Part shown: positions 5,997-13,823 of the stretch, in pieces
Position numbering within the stretch: position 1 is the stretch's first letter
How the letters are laid out: the number at the start of each line of letters is the position of its first letter
Assembly: GCA_964443885.1 (NCBI GenBank)
Contig: CAYUES010000017.1
Span: 1 to 19,387, forward strand
Reading direction: 5' to 3'
Length of the DNA: 19,387 bases
Source of the DNA: OMIS01 sp964443885
GTDB taxonomy: Bacteria > Patescibacteriota > Microgenomatia > UBA1400 > PJMF01
Notes under the pieces: generated by a model
Database searches by the model: none
What the model was told of the DNA's origin: nothing
What the model saw: only the letters and a program-made list of their open reading frames with translations
Program-made: the position numbers and the translations under genes

Positions 5997-8108
5997 TTAC
6001 TTAAAAACTTGTATCAAGAATGTAATGTGCTCATCGGGTGTTTTGCCGATCAGCTCGAAACCGTGATTGATGTCTTCGCGGCTGACATTGGCTGCAAATG
6101 ACTTATCTTTGAGTTTTTTCTTGATTGATTTAGCTTCCATATCAGCAAAACCATTCGGACGCATCAGTGAAACAGCGTGCATAATTCCTGAAAGTTCGTC
6201 GTTCGCAAATAAATACTTCTCAATCGTTGTTTCTGCTTGTTTGCCAGTACGACTTGGAGCGTGAGCAGCAATCGCGTCTTTGAGCGCTTGCGGATAGTCT
6301 GTCAAAATATCAGTGATCGCTTTATTTGGGTGCTCATCTGGATACATCTCCCAGTCTAAATCATGGAGTAAACCTGTCTGGTACCAAAGCTCGGCATCTT
6401 CGCCTAGAGCTTGCGCCGACGCTTCCATAGCACGAGCGACCATCCGAGCATGGTGCAAGAGTGCTGGATTCTTAATATACTCAGTCAGTAGTTTTTCAGC
6501 TTCTTCGCGAGGCGGTAACGGTGTGTTGTCTGGCTCAGCTGGTTTTAGTGTAACTTCGACAACGCTTTCAGGAACAGTTTTTGATGTTGCAGTGGGTTTT
6601 GTAGTGTGTGTGGCCACTTTTTCTGTTACAGTTTTTTCATTTCCTGTAATTGCTTTAACTGGAATTAATGGTCGTAAGGTTGGAAAAGCGATCACTTCTT
6701 TAATGCTCCAAGTATTGGTCAGGAACATCACTAAGCGATCAATACCCATGCCAATACCCCCAAGTGGTGGCATGCCATACTCCATTGCTTCTAAGAAATC
6801 CTCATCAAGTGGATGCGCTTCTGAGTCACCCGCGCGCATTCGTTTTTGCTCACCTTCAAAGATATTACGCTGATCAATCGCGTCAGTAATCTCACTCCAA
6901 CCATCTGCAATTTCACGACCACCAATATATGCTTCAAAGCGTTCTGCTAAGTTTGCATTTTTGCGGTGAGCTTTGGCAAGTGGACTGACGTCACGAGGAT
7001 AATCGATAATCCAAATTGGATCTATTAAGTGATCTGTGACTAATTTATCGAACAATGCAAATTGGGCTTTGCCTCGAGTAAACTCCCCAATCAGCTCGAT
7101 TTTGTGGGCAGCCATTTTGTTTTGTAATTCCTCATCACTCATTGCATCAAACTCGATACCAACATACTTTTGTAGAGCTGCGACCATAGTGATACGTTGC
7201 CATTTGCCACCTAGATCCACTTCATGCTCATCGACCTGAATTTTAGTATGACCATACAGTTTCAAGGCAATATGTTTGAGCATTCCCTCGGTTACATCCA
7301 TCATTTTATTGTAGTCAGCATATGCTTCGTACCATTCAATCATGGTAAACTCTGGCTGGTGAGTTTGGTCGATACCTTCATTACGGAAGTTACGAGCGAT
7401 CTCAAAGATTTTTTCGTAGCCTGCTACGATCAGGCGTTTCAGGTATAACTCTGGAGCAAGTCGCAAGTAAAAGTTTACGTCGAGCGCATTCATATGAGTT
7501 GTAAACGGTTTGGCGTTTGTGCCACCATATAATGGTTGAAAAACTGGTGTGCCAACTTCAGTAAAGCCATGTTCATCTTGTAAATAGCGGCGAACTTCTT
7601 TCTCAATAAGCCAACGCGCATCAAGAACTTTTTTAACTTCAGGATTAATTAAAATATCTAAGTATCTTTTACGAAAGCGTGCTTCTTTATCGTCAGCGGC
7701 ATTCCAGGCTGTTGGGATTGGGCGTAAAGATTTCCCAAGGAACGTAAATTCTTTAGCCAGGATTGTTGTTTCGCCCGTTTTAGAAATCATCACCTCACCA
7801 GTTACCCCAACGTAGTCTCCTGAATCAATAAACTTAAAAAGTTCAAAAGTTTCGGTGCCTAACTCTTGCTCACGGAACATTACTTGAATTTTGCCAGTCG
7901 AGTCTTGGAGGTCGCCAAAGTTAACTTTGCCATGCAGACGTAGTGAAATAAGTCGGCCAGCTGTGGTTACGGTTTCGTTTAAACTATCACGAGCTGTTTG
8001 TACCGAATGTCTCTTATAAAAACTATAGGGATGGGCAACGATGCCTCGTTTTTCAAGTTCTACTCTTTTTTCTTTTTTTGCGATTACTGCTTCATCAATT
8101 CTTGACAT
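5997..8108 (-). CDS. lysS: Lysyl-tRNA synthetase (class II) fused to a C-terminal HD phosphohydrolase domain
   Basis: Residues 1-485 are a complete bacterial LysRS. They comprise an N-terminal OB-fold anticodon-binding domain (GRLISLRLHGKVNFGDLQD), motif 1 around RYLDILINPEV, motif 2 FRNEGIDQTHQPEFTMIEW (about 241-259) and motif 3 GIGMGIDRLVMFLTN (451-465). It ends normally at IAFPTLRP. A Thr/Lys/Pro linker (about 486-530) joins it to residues 531-703, which match the stand-alone HD hydrolase family COG2316. Putative metal ligands are His553 (or 552), His582-Asp583, His616 and Asp637, and the family segment KSIKKKLKDKSFAANVSRE is present. LysRS is normally about 490-510 residues, so the HD part is an added domain, in frame with no stop or gap. 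LysRS charges tRNA-Lys; the HD substrate is unknown. A GAGGAG ribosome site (8118-8123) supports the start. Confidence 0.93.
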   Translation of the reverse strand: MSRIDEAVIAKKEKRVELEKRGIVAHPYSFYKRHSVQTARDSLNETVTTAGRLISLRLHGKVNFGDLQDSTGKIQVMFREQELGTETFELFKFIDSGDYVGVTGEVMISKTGETTILAKEFTFLGKSLRPIPTAWNAADDKEARFRKRYLDILINPEVKKVLDARWLIEKEVRRYLQDEHGFTEVGTPVFQPLYGGTNAKPFTTHMNALDVNFYLRLAPELYLKRLIVAGYEKIFEIARNFRNEGIDQTHQPEFTMIEWYEAYADYNKMMDVTEGMLKHIALKLYGHTKIQVDEHEVDLGGKWQRITMVAALQKYVGIEFDAMSDEELQNKMAAHKIELIGEFTRGKAQFALFDKLVTDHLIDPIWIIDYPRDVSPLAKAHRKNANLAERFEAYIGGREIADGWSEITDAIDQRNIFEGEQKRMRAGDSEAHPLDEDFLEAMEYGMPPLGGIGMGIDRLVMFLTNTWSIKEVIAFPTLRPLIPVKAITGNEKTVTEKVATHTTKPTATSKTVPESVVEVTLKPAEPDNTPLPPREEAEKLLTEYIKNPALLHHARMVARAMEASAQALGEDAELWYQTGLLHDLDWEMYPDEHPNKAITDILTDYPQALKDAIAAHAPSRTGKQAETTIEKYLFANDELSGIMHAVSLMRPNGFADMEAKSIKKKLKDKSFAANVSREDINHGFELIGKTPDEHITFLIQVFK

Positions 8109-8190
8109 AGATGGTTTCTCCTCTTGTATTGTACCTTACAAATTACTGTTACAAAATGCTTTTTTTACTTTCTTTCTACGCGGCTAAACA

Positions 8191-8220
8191 AAAACCCCCC
8201 GTGTTTTAAGCGGGGGGTTT
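8191..8220 (-). terminator. Intrinsic terminator downstream of greA
   Basis: A G/C-rich hairpin, AAACCCCCCG (8211-8220 on the minus strand) pairing with CGGGGGGTTT (8192-8201) across a 9-nt loop, is followed on the minus strand by further T bases. The stem is also flanked by T on the plus strand, so it could work in both directions, but only greA reads into it. Confidence 0.9.
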
Positions 8221-8238
8221 GGTTTCTTTTTTATTCTT

Positions 8239-8781
8239 TTACTTAATGTTTACTATTGTGTAAACCGTTTCCCCCGCAGGTGCTTTGACTGTTACCTTGT
8301 CACCCTTCTTCTTACCCATAATGGCTTTACCCATTGGAGAGACGCTGGAGATCTTGTTTTGACCTGGAGTTGACTCGAACTCACCGACGATCACAACTTC
8401 AAATTCTTTCTTTTTACCATCTTGTAATACAACATGTGAACTAATTCCGACTTTGTCGTGACTTTTGGTAGCAGTAACCATCTTGGCGTGAGAAAGAATG
8501 TTTTGAATTTCTTCCATACGAGCTTCGATCAGTTGTTGCTCATCACGAGCACTGTGATACTCAGAGTTTTCTGAAAGATCACCATACTCACGAGCTTTGG
8601 CCACACGGTCGATCGTGTGTGGGAGTCTGACGTTAGTCAGCTCTTGCAGTTCACGAGTTAATTCTTCAAGACCTTCTTTGGTAAGCTCGACTTGTTTCAT
8701 TGTGGCTGAGCTTACAGACTGGTCTTGTGTGTCTTCTGTATCATCGATTATTGGTTTGGTTTTCTTTGCTGTTTTTGGCAT
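8239..8781 (-). CDS. greA: Transcription elongation factor GreA
   Basis: GreA rescues backtracked RNA polymerase by stimulating transcript cleavage. With this start the protein has 180 residues. Residues 1-27 are a Lys/Asp/Ser-rich extension absent from ordinary GreA. Then come the N-terminal coiled coil MKQVELTKEGLEELTREL with the acidic tip YGDLSENSEYH (Asp68 and Glu71, the catalytic pair) and the C-terminal FKBP-like domain ending SPMGKAIMGKKKGDKV. The open frame extends 14 codons further upstream, but I prefer the ATG at 8781. It lies exactly 7 nt after a TATACT -10 with TTGCCA 16 bp upstream, which places the transcription start at the ATG (leaderless). A second candidate start is the Met at about 8700, which gives a GreA of usual length. 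No Shine-Dalgarno is seen for any of them. Confidence 0.93.
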   Translation of the reverse strand: MPKTAKKTKPIIDDTEDTQDQSVSSATMKQVELTKEGLEELTRELQELTNVRLPHTIDRVAKAREYGDLSENSEYHSARDEQQLIEARMEEIQNILSHAKMVTATKSHDKVGISSHVVLQDGKKKEFEVVIVGEFESTPGQNKISSVSPMGKAIMGKKKGDKVTVKAPAGETVYTIVNIK

Positions 8782-8787
8782 GGCATA

Positions 8788-8815
8788 AGTATACTGGAGG
8801 ATTATTCTGTGGCAA
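8788..8815 (-). promoter_or_regulatory. greA promoter (TTGCCA-16-TATACT), probably leaderless
   Basis: On the minus strand, -35 TTGCCA (8810-8815) and -10 TATACT (8788-8793) are separated by 16 bp. Six bases lie between the -10 and the ATG at 8781, so the expected start nucleotide is the A of the ATG. Confidence 0.75.
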
Positions 8816-8821
8816 GTGGAC

Positions 8822-8887
8822 AAAAAAAATAACTATGGGGTGTACGGCTATTTTTACATATCCAGTATTTATTTATTAATCCCATAG
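8822..8887 (-). terminator. Probable terminator of the atp operon
   Basis: On the minus strand, CTATGGG (8881-8887) pairs with CCCATAG (8833-8839), followed by TTATTTTTTTT (8822-8832). The 41-base loop can fold further (TAC.GG.TA with TA.CC.GTA). It lies about 210 bases after atpC and just before the greA promoter, so it should end the atp transcript. The long loop makes it less typical than the terminator at 8191-8220. Confidence 0.65.
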
Positions 8888-9095
8888 ATGTTTTACTGTG
8901 AAATTGCTCAAGAGTGCGGACATCTCAAATAGATTTAAGCTCTTTTTTTCGTACTATTTGAACATGAAGAAATTAGCAGTCATGTTTGTTTACTGCCAAT
9001 ATAGACTATTGCGACAATACCTTGATGTATCAATCTAATGGAGGGGGAAGTTTGCATCCATCGGACTTATAGCTGTATGAAGCCAACTGTACAGC
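8888..9095. other. Non-coding stretch between atpC and the atp terminator
   Basis: About 210 bases hold no supported gene. An AGCTGT/ACAGCT inverted repeat lies just after the atpC stop (about 9070-9095), and TCAAATAG/CTATTTGA pairs at 8925-8932 with 8954-8961. Neither is followed by a T run in a useful direction. It probably forms the long 3' untranslated region of the atp mRNA. Confidence 0.5.
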
Positions 9096-9515
9096 TTAAA
9101 TGCGAGTTCTTTTAGTTCGTTGGGCAATTTTGATCTCGAGTAGTGCTCGGCGCAGCGATGCTTCAGCCAAAATACGTTCGCGTTGGTTTTGACTTGATTG
9201 TAGAGTCTGCTCTGCTGCTTTGATGGCGGCTTCAGCTTTCTCTAAACTAATCTCACGGGCATGAACAGCGGTATCCGCCATGATCGTAATTTCATTATTT
9301 GGGGCGACAGTCAAGAAGCCTTTAGAGACTACAATTGAACTTTCCGTGCCGTTCGTGCGGTAGATCAGTTCACCTGTATCAAGTTTGGTAAACAGCGGAA
9401 TATGTCCTGGCAAAATGGTAATTTCACCATCGACAGTTTGGGCAGTAATCGCGTCGACACTCTCGGTCAGCAACTCTCGCTCTTGTGAAACAACTCGTAA
9501 ATTGAGTTTAGGCAT
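9096..9515 (-). CDS. atpC: ATP synthase epsilon subunit (F1)
   Basis: Epsilon is part of the F1 central stalk; it couples the rotor to the c-ring and can inhibit ATP hydrolysis. At 139 residues it has the usual length. The N-terminal beta-sandwich (VVSQERELLTESVDAITAQT, then DGEITILPGHIPLFTKLDTGEL) is followed by two C-terminal helices (LEKAEAAIKAAEQTL and ILAEASLRRALLEIKIAQR). It is the last gene of the operon, 20 bases after atpD, without a strong ribosome site. It is followed by a 200-base untranslated stretch and a probable terminator. Confidence 0.96.
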   Translation of the reverse strand: MPKLNLRVVSQERELLTESVDAITAQTVDGEITILPGHIPLFTKLDTGELIYRTNGTESSIVVSKGFLTVAPNNEITIMADTAVHAREISLEKAEAAIKAAEQTLQSSQNQRERILAEASLRRALLEIKIAQRTKRTRI

Positions 9516-9535
9516 ACGCTTATTTTCGCTTTACT

Positions 9536-10936
9536 TTATAGTGTCTTTGCTTTTTCTACTGCTTCTTCAATACCACCGACCATGTAGAAGGCTTGTTCTG
9601 GTAAAGCATCATGCTTACCGTCCAAGATTTCTCGGAAGCCGCGGATTGAGTCTTTGATTGAAACGTACTTTCCTGGCACACTGGTGAACTGTTCAGCCAC
9701 GAAGAATGGTTGAGACAAGAAGCGTTGGACTTTACGTGCACGAGCGACGATGGTCTTGTCTTCTTCACTCAATTCATCGATACCCAAGATCGCGATAATA
9801 TCTTGTAGTTCTTTATAGCGTTGCAAGATTTTTTGGACGTCACGAGCCACTTTGTAGTGATCTTCACCAACCACTGCGGGTTCAAGGATCTTTGAAGATG
9901 AGTTCAAAGGATCGACAGCTGGGAACAATGCTTGTTCAGCCAGTTTACGATCTAGTGAAATCGTGGAGTCGATGTGTGCAAAGGTAGTGGCTGGAGCTGG
10001 ATCAGTGTAGTCGTCAGCTGGCACGTAGATTGCTTGCATGGAAGTAATCGAACCTTTTTTGGTTGAAGTAATGCGCTCTTGGAGAGCAGCCATTTCAGAA
10101 GCGAGTGTTGGTTGGTACCCCACCGCTGAAGGAATACGACCTAAGAGAGCTGATACTTCAGAACCTGCTTGTGAGAAGCGGAAGATGTTGTCGATAAAGA
10201 ACAACACGTCTTCACCTTTTTCATCACGGAAGTACTCGGCCATAGTCAGCGCAGTCAAAGCCACACGTAAACGGTTGCCAGGAGGCTCGTTCATTTGACC
10301 AAAACACATCACGGTACTGGCAATAACGCCAGAGTCTTTCATTTCGTGATAGAGGTCGTTACCTTCACGGGTACGCTCACCAACACCGGCAAACACAGAG
10401 TGACCTTTGTGTTCTTCAGCGATGTTACGGATCAATTCTTGAATGATAACTGTTTTACCGACACCAGCACCACCGAAAGCACCGACTTTTCCACCCTTTG
10501 CAAAAGGAGCAACTAGGTCGATAACTTTGATACCTGTTTCCAAGACTTCAGCACGAGTGACTTGGTCGACCAAAGCTGGAGCTGGTTTGTGAATTGGAGA
10601 GGTCATCTTGACTTTGATTGGTGCGCCTTCGTCGATAACTTCGCCTACCACGTTGAAGATACGACCCAACGTTTCTTCGCCAACTGGCACCATGATTGGC
10701 GCGCCAGTGTCTGAAACTTCGAGACCGCGACTTAAACCGTCAGTAGCACCAAGCGCGATGCAGCGCACTTCACTGGTTGAGAGTTCCTGCTCAACTTCGA
10801 GTGTCAACAGGTGACCATTTGGGTGCTGTAGTGTCAGCGCGTTATACAAAGCTGGCACGTGGTTCTCGAACTTAACGTCGATCACCGGTCCCATAATTTG
10901 GGTAATAACACCGGTTGGTAGTGATTGTTTTGGCAT
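9536..10936 (-). CDS. atpD: ATP synthase beta subunit (F1, catalytic)
   Basis: The beta subunit carries the catalytic nucleotide sites of F1. This 466-residue protein has Walker A GGAGVGKT (155-162), the catalytic-Glu segment GERTREGNDLYHEM (about 186-199), Walker B VLFFIDNIFRF (about 244-254) and an intact DELSEED motif (387-393), which contacts the gamma subunit. The ribosome site AAAGGA precedes the ATG. It sits between atpG and atpC in the standard order, with 19- and 20-base spacers. Nothing is unusual; all key residues are present. Confidence 0.98.
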   Translation of the reverse strand: MPKQSLPTGVITQIMGPVIDVKFENHVPALYNALTLQHPNGHLLTLEVEQELSTSEVRCIALGATDGLSRGLEVSDTGAPIMVPVGEETLGRIFNVVGEVIDEGAPIKVKMTSPIHKPAPALVDQVTRAEVLETGIKVIDLVAPFAKGGKVGAFGGAGVGKTVIIQELIRNIAEEHKGHSVFAGVGERTREGNDLYHEMKDSGVIASTVMCFGQMNEPPGNRLRVALTALTMAEYFRDEKGEDVLFFIDNIFRFSQAGSEVSALLGRIPSAVGYQPTLASEMAALQERITSTKKGSITSMQAIYVPADDYTDPAPATTFAHIDSTISLDRKLAEQALFPAVDPLNSSSKILEPAVVGEDHYKVARDVQKILQRYKELQDIIAILGIDELSEEDKTIVARARKVQRFLSQPFFVAEQFTSVPGKYVSIKDSIRGFREILDGKHDALPEQAFYMVGGIEEAVEKAKTL

Positions 10937-10955
10937 ACGTTTCCTTTACTTTCCT

Positions 10956-11828
10956 CTACTGCTCAAGTGACAAAATGGCAGTCGTAATATCTAATAACTC
11001 GCTAGTAATACTTTCTTGACGTGACTTATTGAAGATCAAGCGGAGCTCTTTGACCAGATCTTTAGCATTGTCGCTGGCGTTCTTCATCGAGACCATCCGC
11101 GCACTGTGCTCACTGGCTTTGCTCTCTAAAAATGCTTGATATACGTTGTTTTCAATGTAGTATGGCAGCAGTTCAGTCAAAATTTCTTTAGGACTTGGCT
11201 CAAATGTGTATTCATGAATGCTGTCTTCTTCAATCACTGACTCGTCATCAGCTAGCTCATGCGCCTTGATAGGAAGCAGTTGTTGGAGTTTGACTTTCTG
11301 CGAAAGTGTATTAATGAAGTCCATGTAGACAATCGAGACGGTTTTGAAGTTGCGGTTTATAAAGTTATCGATGATCAAAGTTGTGATTGGCAAGATATCT
11401 TCGGTATGAATAATATCTGGCATACTGATGAACTGAGCGTAAGAATTGAGGCCGAGGAAGTTTGTGAAAGTGACCGCTTTTTTACCCACCAAGACAAATG
11501 TCCCACTAGGGTGAGTTTGATACCACTGGGTTAGCATCTTAAATAAGTTCTGGTTTAAACTACCACACTGGCCACGATCGGTGGATAAGACAATCAAAAC
11601 GTCTACACCATCGGTGTGTTCCTCAAGGAGTGGGTGCAAACTTGGGTGCGCTTCTTTGGCAAGTTTCTGGAGTGAATCACGAAGCGCTTGGGCAAATGGA
11701 CGAGCAGCCAAAGTTTGATCTTGGGCTTTTCGCATTTTACTAGCAGAAACCATCTCCATCGCTTTGGTTATCTTGGCGATGTTGCTGGCGGTGCTGATTC
11801 GTTGTTTGACTTGCCGGACATTAGGCAT
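10956..11828 (-). CDS. atpG: ATP synthase gamma subunit (F1, central stalk)
   Basis: Gamma is the rotating shaft inside the alpha3beta3 ring. The 290-residue protein has the conserved N-terminal helix (VKQRISTASNIAKITKAMEM, then VSASKMRKAQ), the central STDRGQCGSLN segment (family SDRGLCGGLN) and the C-terminal helix (ASEHSARMVSMKNASDNAKD, then LVKELRLIFNKSRQ). An acidic stretch (about residues 200-220, HELADDESVIEEDSIHEY) lies in the variable middle domain. It starts 11 bases after atpA and ends with TAG. No clear Shine-Dalgarno is visible, so translation is probably coupled to atpA. Confidence 0.97.
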   Translation of the reverse strand: MPNVRQVKQRISTASNIAKITKAMEMVSASKMRKAQDQTLAARPFAQALRDSLQKLAKEAHPSLHPLLEEHTDGVDVLIVLSTDRGQCGSLNQNLFKMLTQWYQTHPSGTFVLVGKKAVTFTNFLGLNSYAQFISMPDIIHTEDILPITTLIIDNFINRNFKTVSIVYMDFINTLSQKVKLQQLLPIKAHELADDESVIEEDSIHEYTFEPSPKEILTELLPYYIENNVYQAFLESKASEHSARMVSMKNASDNAKDLVKELRLIFNKSRQESITSELLDITTAILSLEQ

Positions 11829-11839
11829 AGCAGTTTAGG

Positions 11840-13354
11840 TTAAGCAAATTCTGGATGTAGGCTATTAAAGGTTTTGACTGCTTCATGGAGTTGTTTGTCT
11901 GTTTCATCAGTAATTTTCTTTTCAGTTGCAATACTTTGGAGCAACTTTGCTTCACTTTGATGAATATACTCGAGGTATGCTGCTTCCCAAAGCTGAATTT
12001 TTTCAACAGCCACACCATCGAGATAGCCTTTGACAGCGGCAAAGATCACGACAACTTGCTCTTCCATCTTGAGTGGAGCATCCCAGCCTTGCTTGAGCAC
12101 ACTGTTGACACGAATTCCTCGATTGAGTTGCGTTTTAGTGCGTTCATCAAGATCAGAACTGAACTGTGAAAAAGCCTCGAGCTCGCGGAACTGAGCCAGG
12201 TCGAGCTTCATCGTACCAGCCACTTGTTTCATGGCTTTGGTTTGGGCTGAAGAACCGACACGAGACACCGAGTTACCAACGTTGATAGCTGGCTTCATAC
12301 CTGCGTTAAAGAGGTCACTCTCCAAGAAGATTTGACCATCAGTAATAGAGATGACGTTAGTTGGAATGTAGGCTGAAATGTCGTTTGCTTGAGTTTCGAT
12401 GATTGGAAGTGCTGTTACCGAGCCACCGCCGTAGTTTTCATTTAAGCGAGCAGCGCGTTCGAGCAAGCGTGAGTGTAAGTAGAAGACGTCACCTGGATAG
12501 GCTTCACGACCTGATGGGCGGCGCAGCAACAAGGAAATTTCACGATATGCTTGAGCGTGTTTTGATAAGTCATCGAAGATAATCAAGACATCTTTGCCTT
12601 GCTCTAAGAAGTACTCAGCAATTGCTTGTCCAGCGTATGGAGCCAAGAAGCGCTCGGCAGCACTGGTTGAGGCAGTAGCAGCGACGACGGTAGTGTAAGA
12701 CATTGCGCCCCGATCAGTCAGTGTTTGCACAATTTGTGCCAAGTTCGAGCGGCGTTGGCCAATACAAACATAGACACAGATCACGTCTTGATCAGCTTGA
12801 TTTAAAATTGTGCCAAGAGCGACGGCAGTTTTACCGGTTCCGCGGTCACCAATAATCAGCTCACGTTGCCCACGACCGACTGGAATCATTGCGTCGATAG
12901 CTTTAATACCGGTTTGGAGAGGGACAGAAACTGACTTGCGTGCCATAACTCCTGGGGCAATTTTCTCGAGATTCATGAATTTTGTAGGTTTGAAGGCAGG
13001 CTTGCCGTCAATGACATTTCCGAGCGCATCTACCACGCGACCCAAAACATCATCGGCTGCACCGAGTGATAAAATTCGACCAGTCCGCTTAACTTGCATG
13101 CCAGCGCGGATATGATCGGCAGTACCTAGTACCACGATACCAGTCGTGTCAGCGAGTAAGTTTAAGGCTAAACCAAACTGACCTTCGCCTAAATCAACCA
13201 GTTCACTGGCTTGGACATCTTCAAGACCTTTGACTTGCAGTACGCCATCACCAAAACTAACCACGGTTCCGACGGATTGTGGCGTCATCGTTAAGTTTGC
13301 GTTAGCAATCAGTTTGGAAAGTTCTGCTTGGAAAGAGTCTTGAGTTTTTTTCAT
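11840..13354 (-). CDS. atpA: ATP synthase alpha subunit (F1)
   Basis: Alpha alternates with beta in the F1 hexamer and supplies the arginine finger to the catalytic site. The protein has 504 residues with Walker A GDRGTGKT (169-176), VLIIFDDLSKHAQAYRE (Walker B) and the signature NVGNSVSRVGSSAQ with the arginine finger. The N-terminal helix (DSFQAELSKLIANANL), which in other bacteria binds the delta N-terminal domain, is present even though the neighbouring delta gene seems to lack that domain. A GAGGAAA ribosome-site-like sequence lies 12-18 bases before the ATG. It starts 30 bases after atpH. Confidence 0.98.
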   Translation of the reverse strand: MKKTQDSFQAELSKLIANANLTMTPQSVGTVVSFGDGVLQVKGLEDVQASELVDLGEGQFGLALNLLADTTGIVVLGTADHIRAGMQVKRTGRILSLGAADDVLGRVVDALGNVIDGKPAFKPTKFMNLEKIAPGVMARKSVSVPLQTGIKAIDAMIPVGRGQRELIIGDRGTGKTAVALGTILNQADQDVICVYVCIGQRRSNLAQIVQTLTDRGAMSYTTVVAATASTSAAERFLAPYAGQAIAEYFLEQGKDVLIIFDDLSKHAQAYREISLLLRRPSGREAYPGDVFYLHSRLLERAARLNENYGGGSVTALPIIETQANDISAYIPTNVISITDGQIFLESDLFNAGMKPAINVGNSVSRVGSSAQTKAMKQVAGTMKLDLAQFRELEAFSQFSSDLDERTKTQLNRGIRVNSVLKQGWDAPLKMEEQVVVIFAAVKGYLDGVAVEKIQLWEAAYLEYIHQSEAKLLQSIATEKKITDETDKQLHEAVKTFNSLHPEFA

Positions 13355-13384
13355 AAAATTTTTAGTTTCCTCGACTGGTATTTC

Positions 13385-13822
13385 TTAGATAGTTTGTAAC
13401 AAAAGCTGTTTGAGGCGCTGTAATCTGCCTCTGAGTGTTGTGTCGTACTCGGTTGAACCGATCTGGACTTTAATTCCGCCGATTATACTTGGATCAACAA
13501 CTGCAACAAACTGTGTTGTACCAACTTTTTTCTCCAGACCTTTAGCCAGTGTAGAGCGTTGTGCATCGGTGAGCGGCACCGCAGTGGTGACAGTAATTTG
13601 TGTAAGTTGTGACTCGAGTTTTTTCAGTTTACCAGCGAGCGTTGCGTCAAATTCTTGATCACCGATCGTGATTTTAAGACCGCCCAAGACTTTTGGATCA
13701 ACAACTTGCACGTATTCAGCGGTGCCGATTTTGCTCTCGACTAAGGTACTCAACTCTCTGAGTTGTGCCGCATCGAGCTTTTGTGCAGTAGTGATAGTGA
13801 TGACTGGGACTTCTTTTTTCAT
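13385..13822 (-). CDS. atpH: ATP synthase delta subunit, atypical: two tandem C-terminal-type domains
   Basis: Delta (OSCP) links the peripheral stalk b to the top of F1. The position between atpF and atpA and the family pattern VVDPxxxGGxKxxIGxxxxDxTLxGxLxxL support the call. Here the protein has only 145 residues (family about 175-185) and consists of two gapless repeats at an offset of 68: residues 6-73 and 74-141. About 30 of 68 positions are identical, for example ITITTA/ITVTTA, VVDPKVLGGLK/VVDPSIIGGIK and FDATLAGKL/YDTTLRGRL. Both match the delta C-terminal domain. The six-helix N-terminal domain that normally binds alpha is absent, and neither atpF nor atpA carries it as a fusion. The start is at 13822, one base after the atpF stop, with no Shine-Dalgarno, so coupled translation is likely. 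Confidence 0.88.
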   Translation of the reverse strand: MKKEVPVITITTAQKLDAAQLRELSTLVESKIGTAEYVQVVDPKVLGGLKITIGDQEFDATLAGKLKKLESQLTQITVTTAVPLTDAQRSTLAKGLEKKVGTTQFVAVVDPSIIGGIKVQIGSTEYDTTLRGRLQRLKQLLLQTI

Positions 13823-13823
13823 T

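Noticed and set aside
6313..6873. Long plus-strand ORF of 186 codons inside lysS
   Set aside because: Antisense to the linker and HD domain of lysS. Ser/Val-rich composition is a reading shadow with no recognisable domain.
8118..8133. TACAAT as the -10 of the lysS promoter
   Set aside because: The start would fall inside the GAGGAG ribosome site, leaving it partly untranscribed. The true promoter in 8134-8186 could not be identified with confidence.
8782..8823. Longer greA starting at 8823
   Set aside because: That start lies upstream of the -35/-10 promoter elements, which would then be inside the coding region. The 14 extra residues are not GreA-like.
8925..8961. Inverted repeat TCAAATAG/CTATTTGA as a terminator
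   Set aside because: A/T-rich stem with a 21-base loop, and no T run on the correct side in either direction.
8964..9038. Small plus-strand ORF of 24 codons (begins MKKLAVMFVY)
   Set aside because: No ribosome site, promoter or recognisable product, and antisense to the untranslated region of the atp mRNA. Likely chance.
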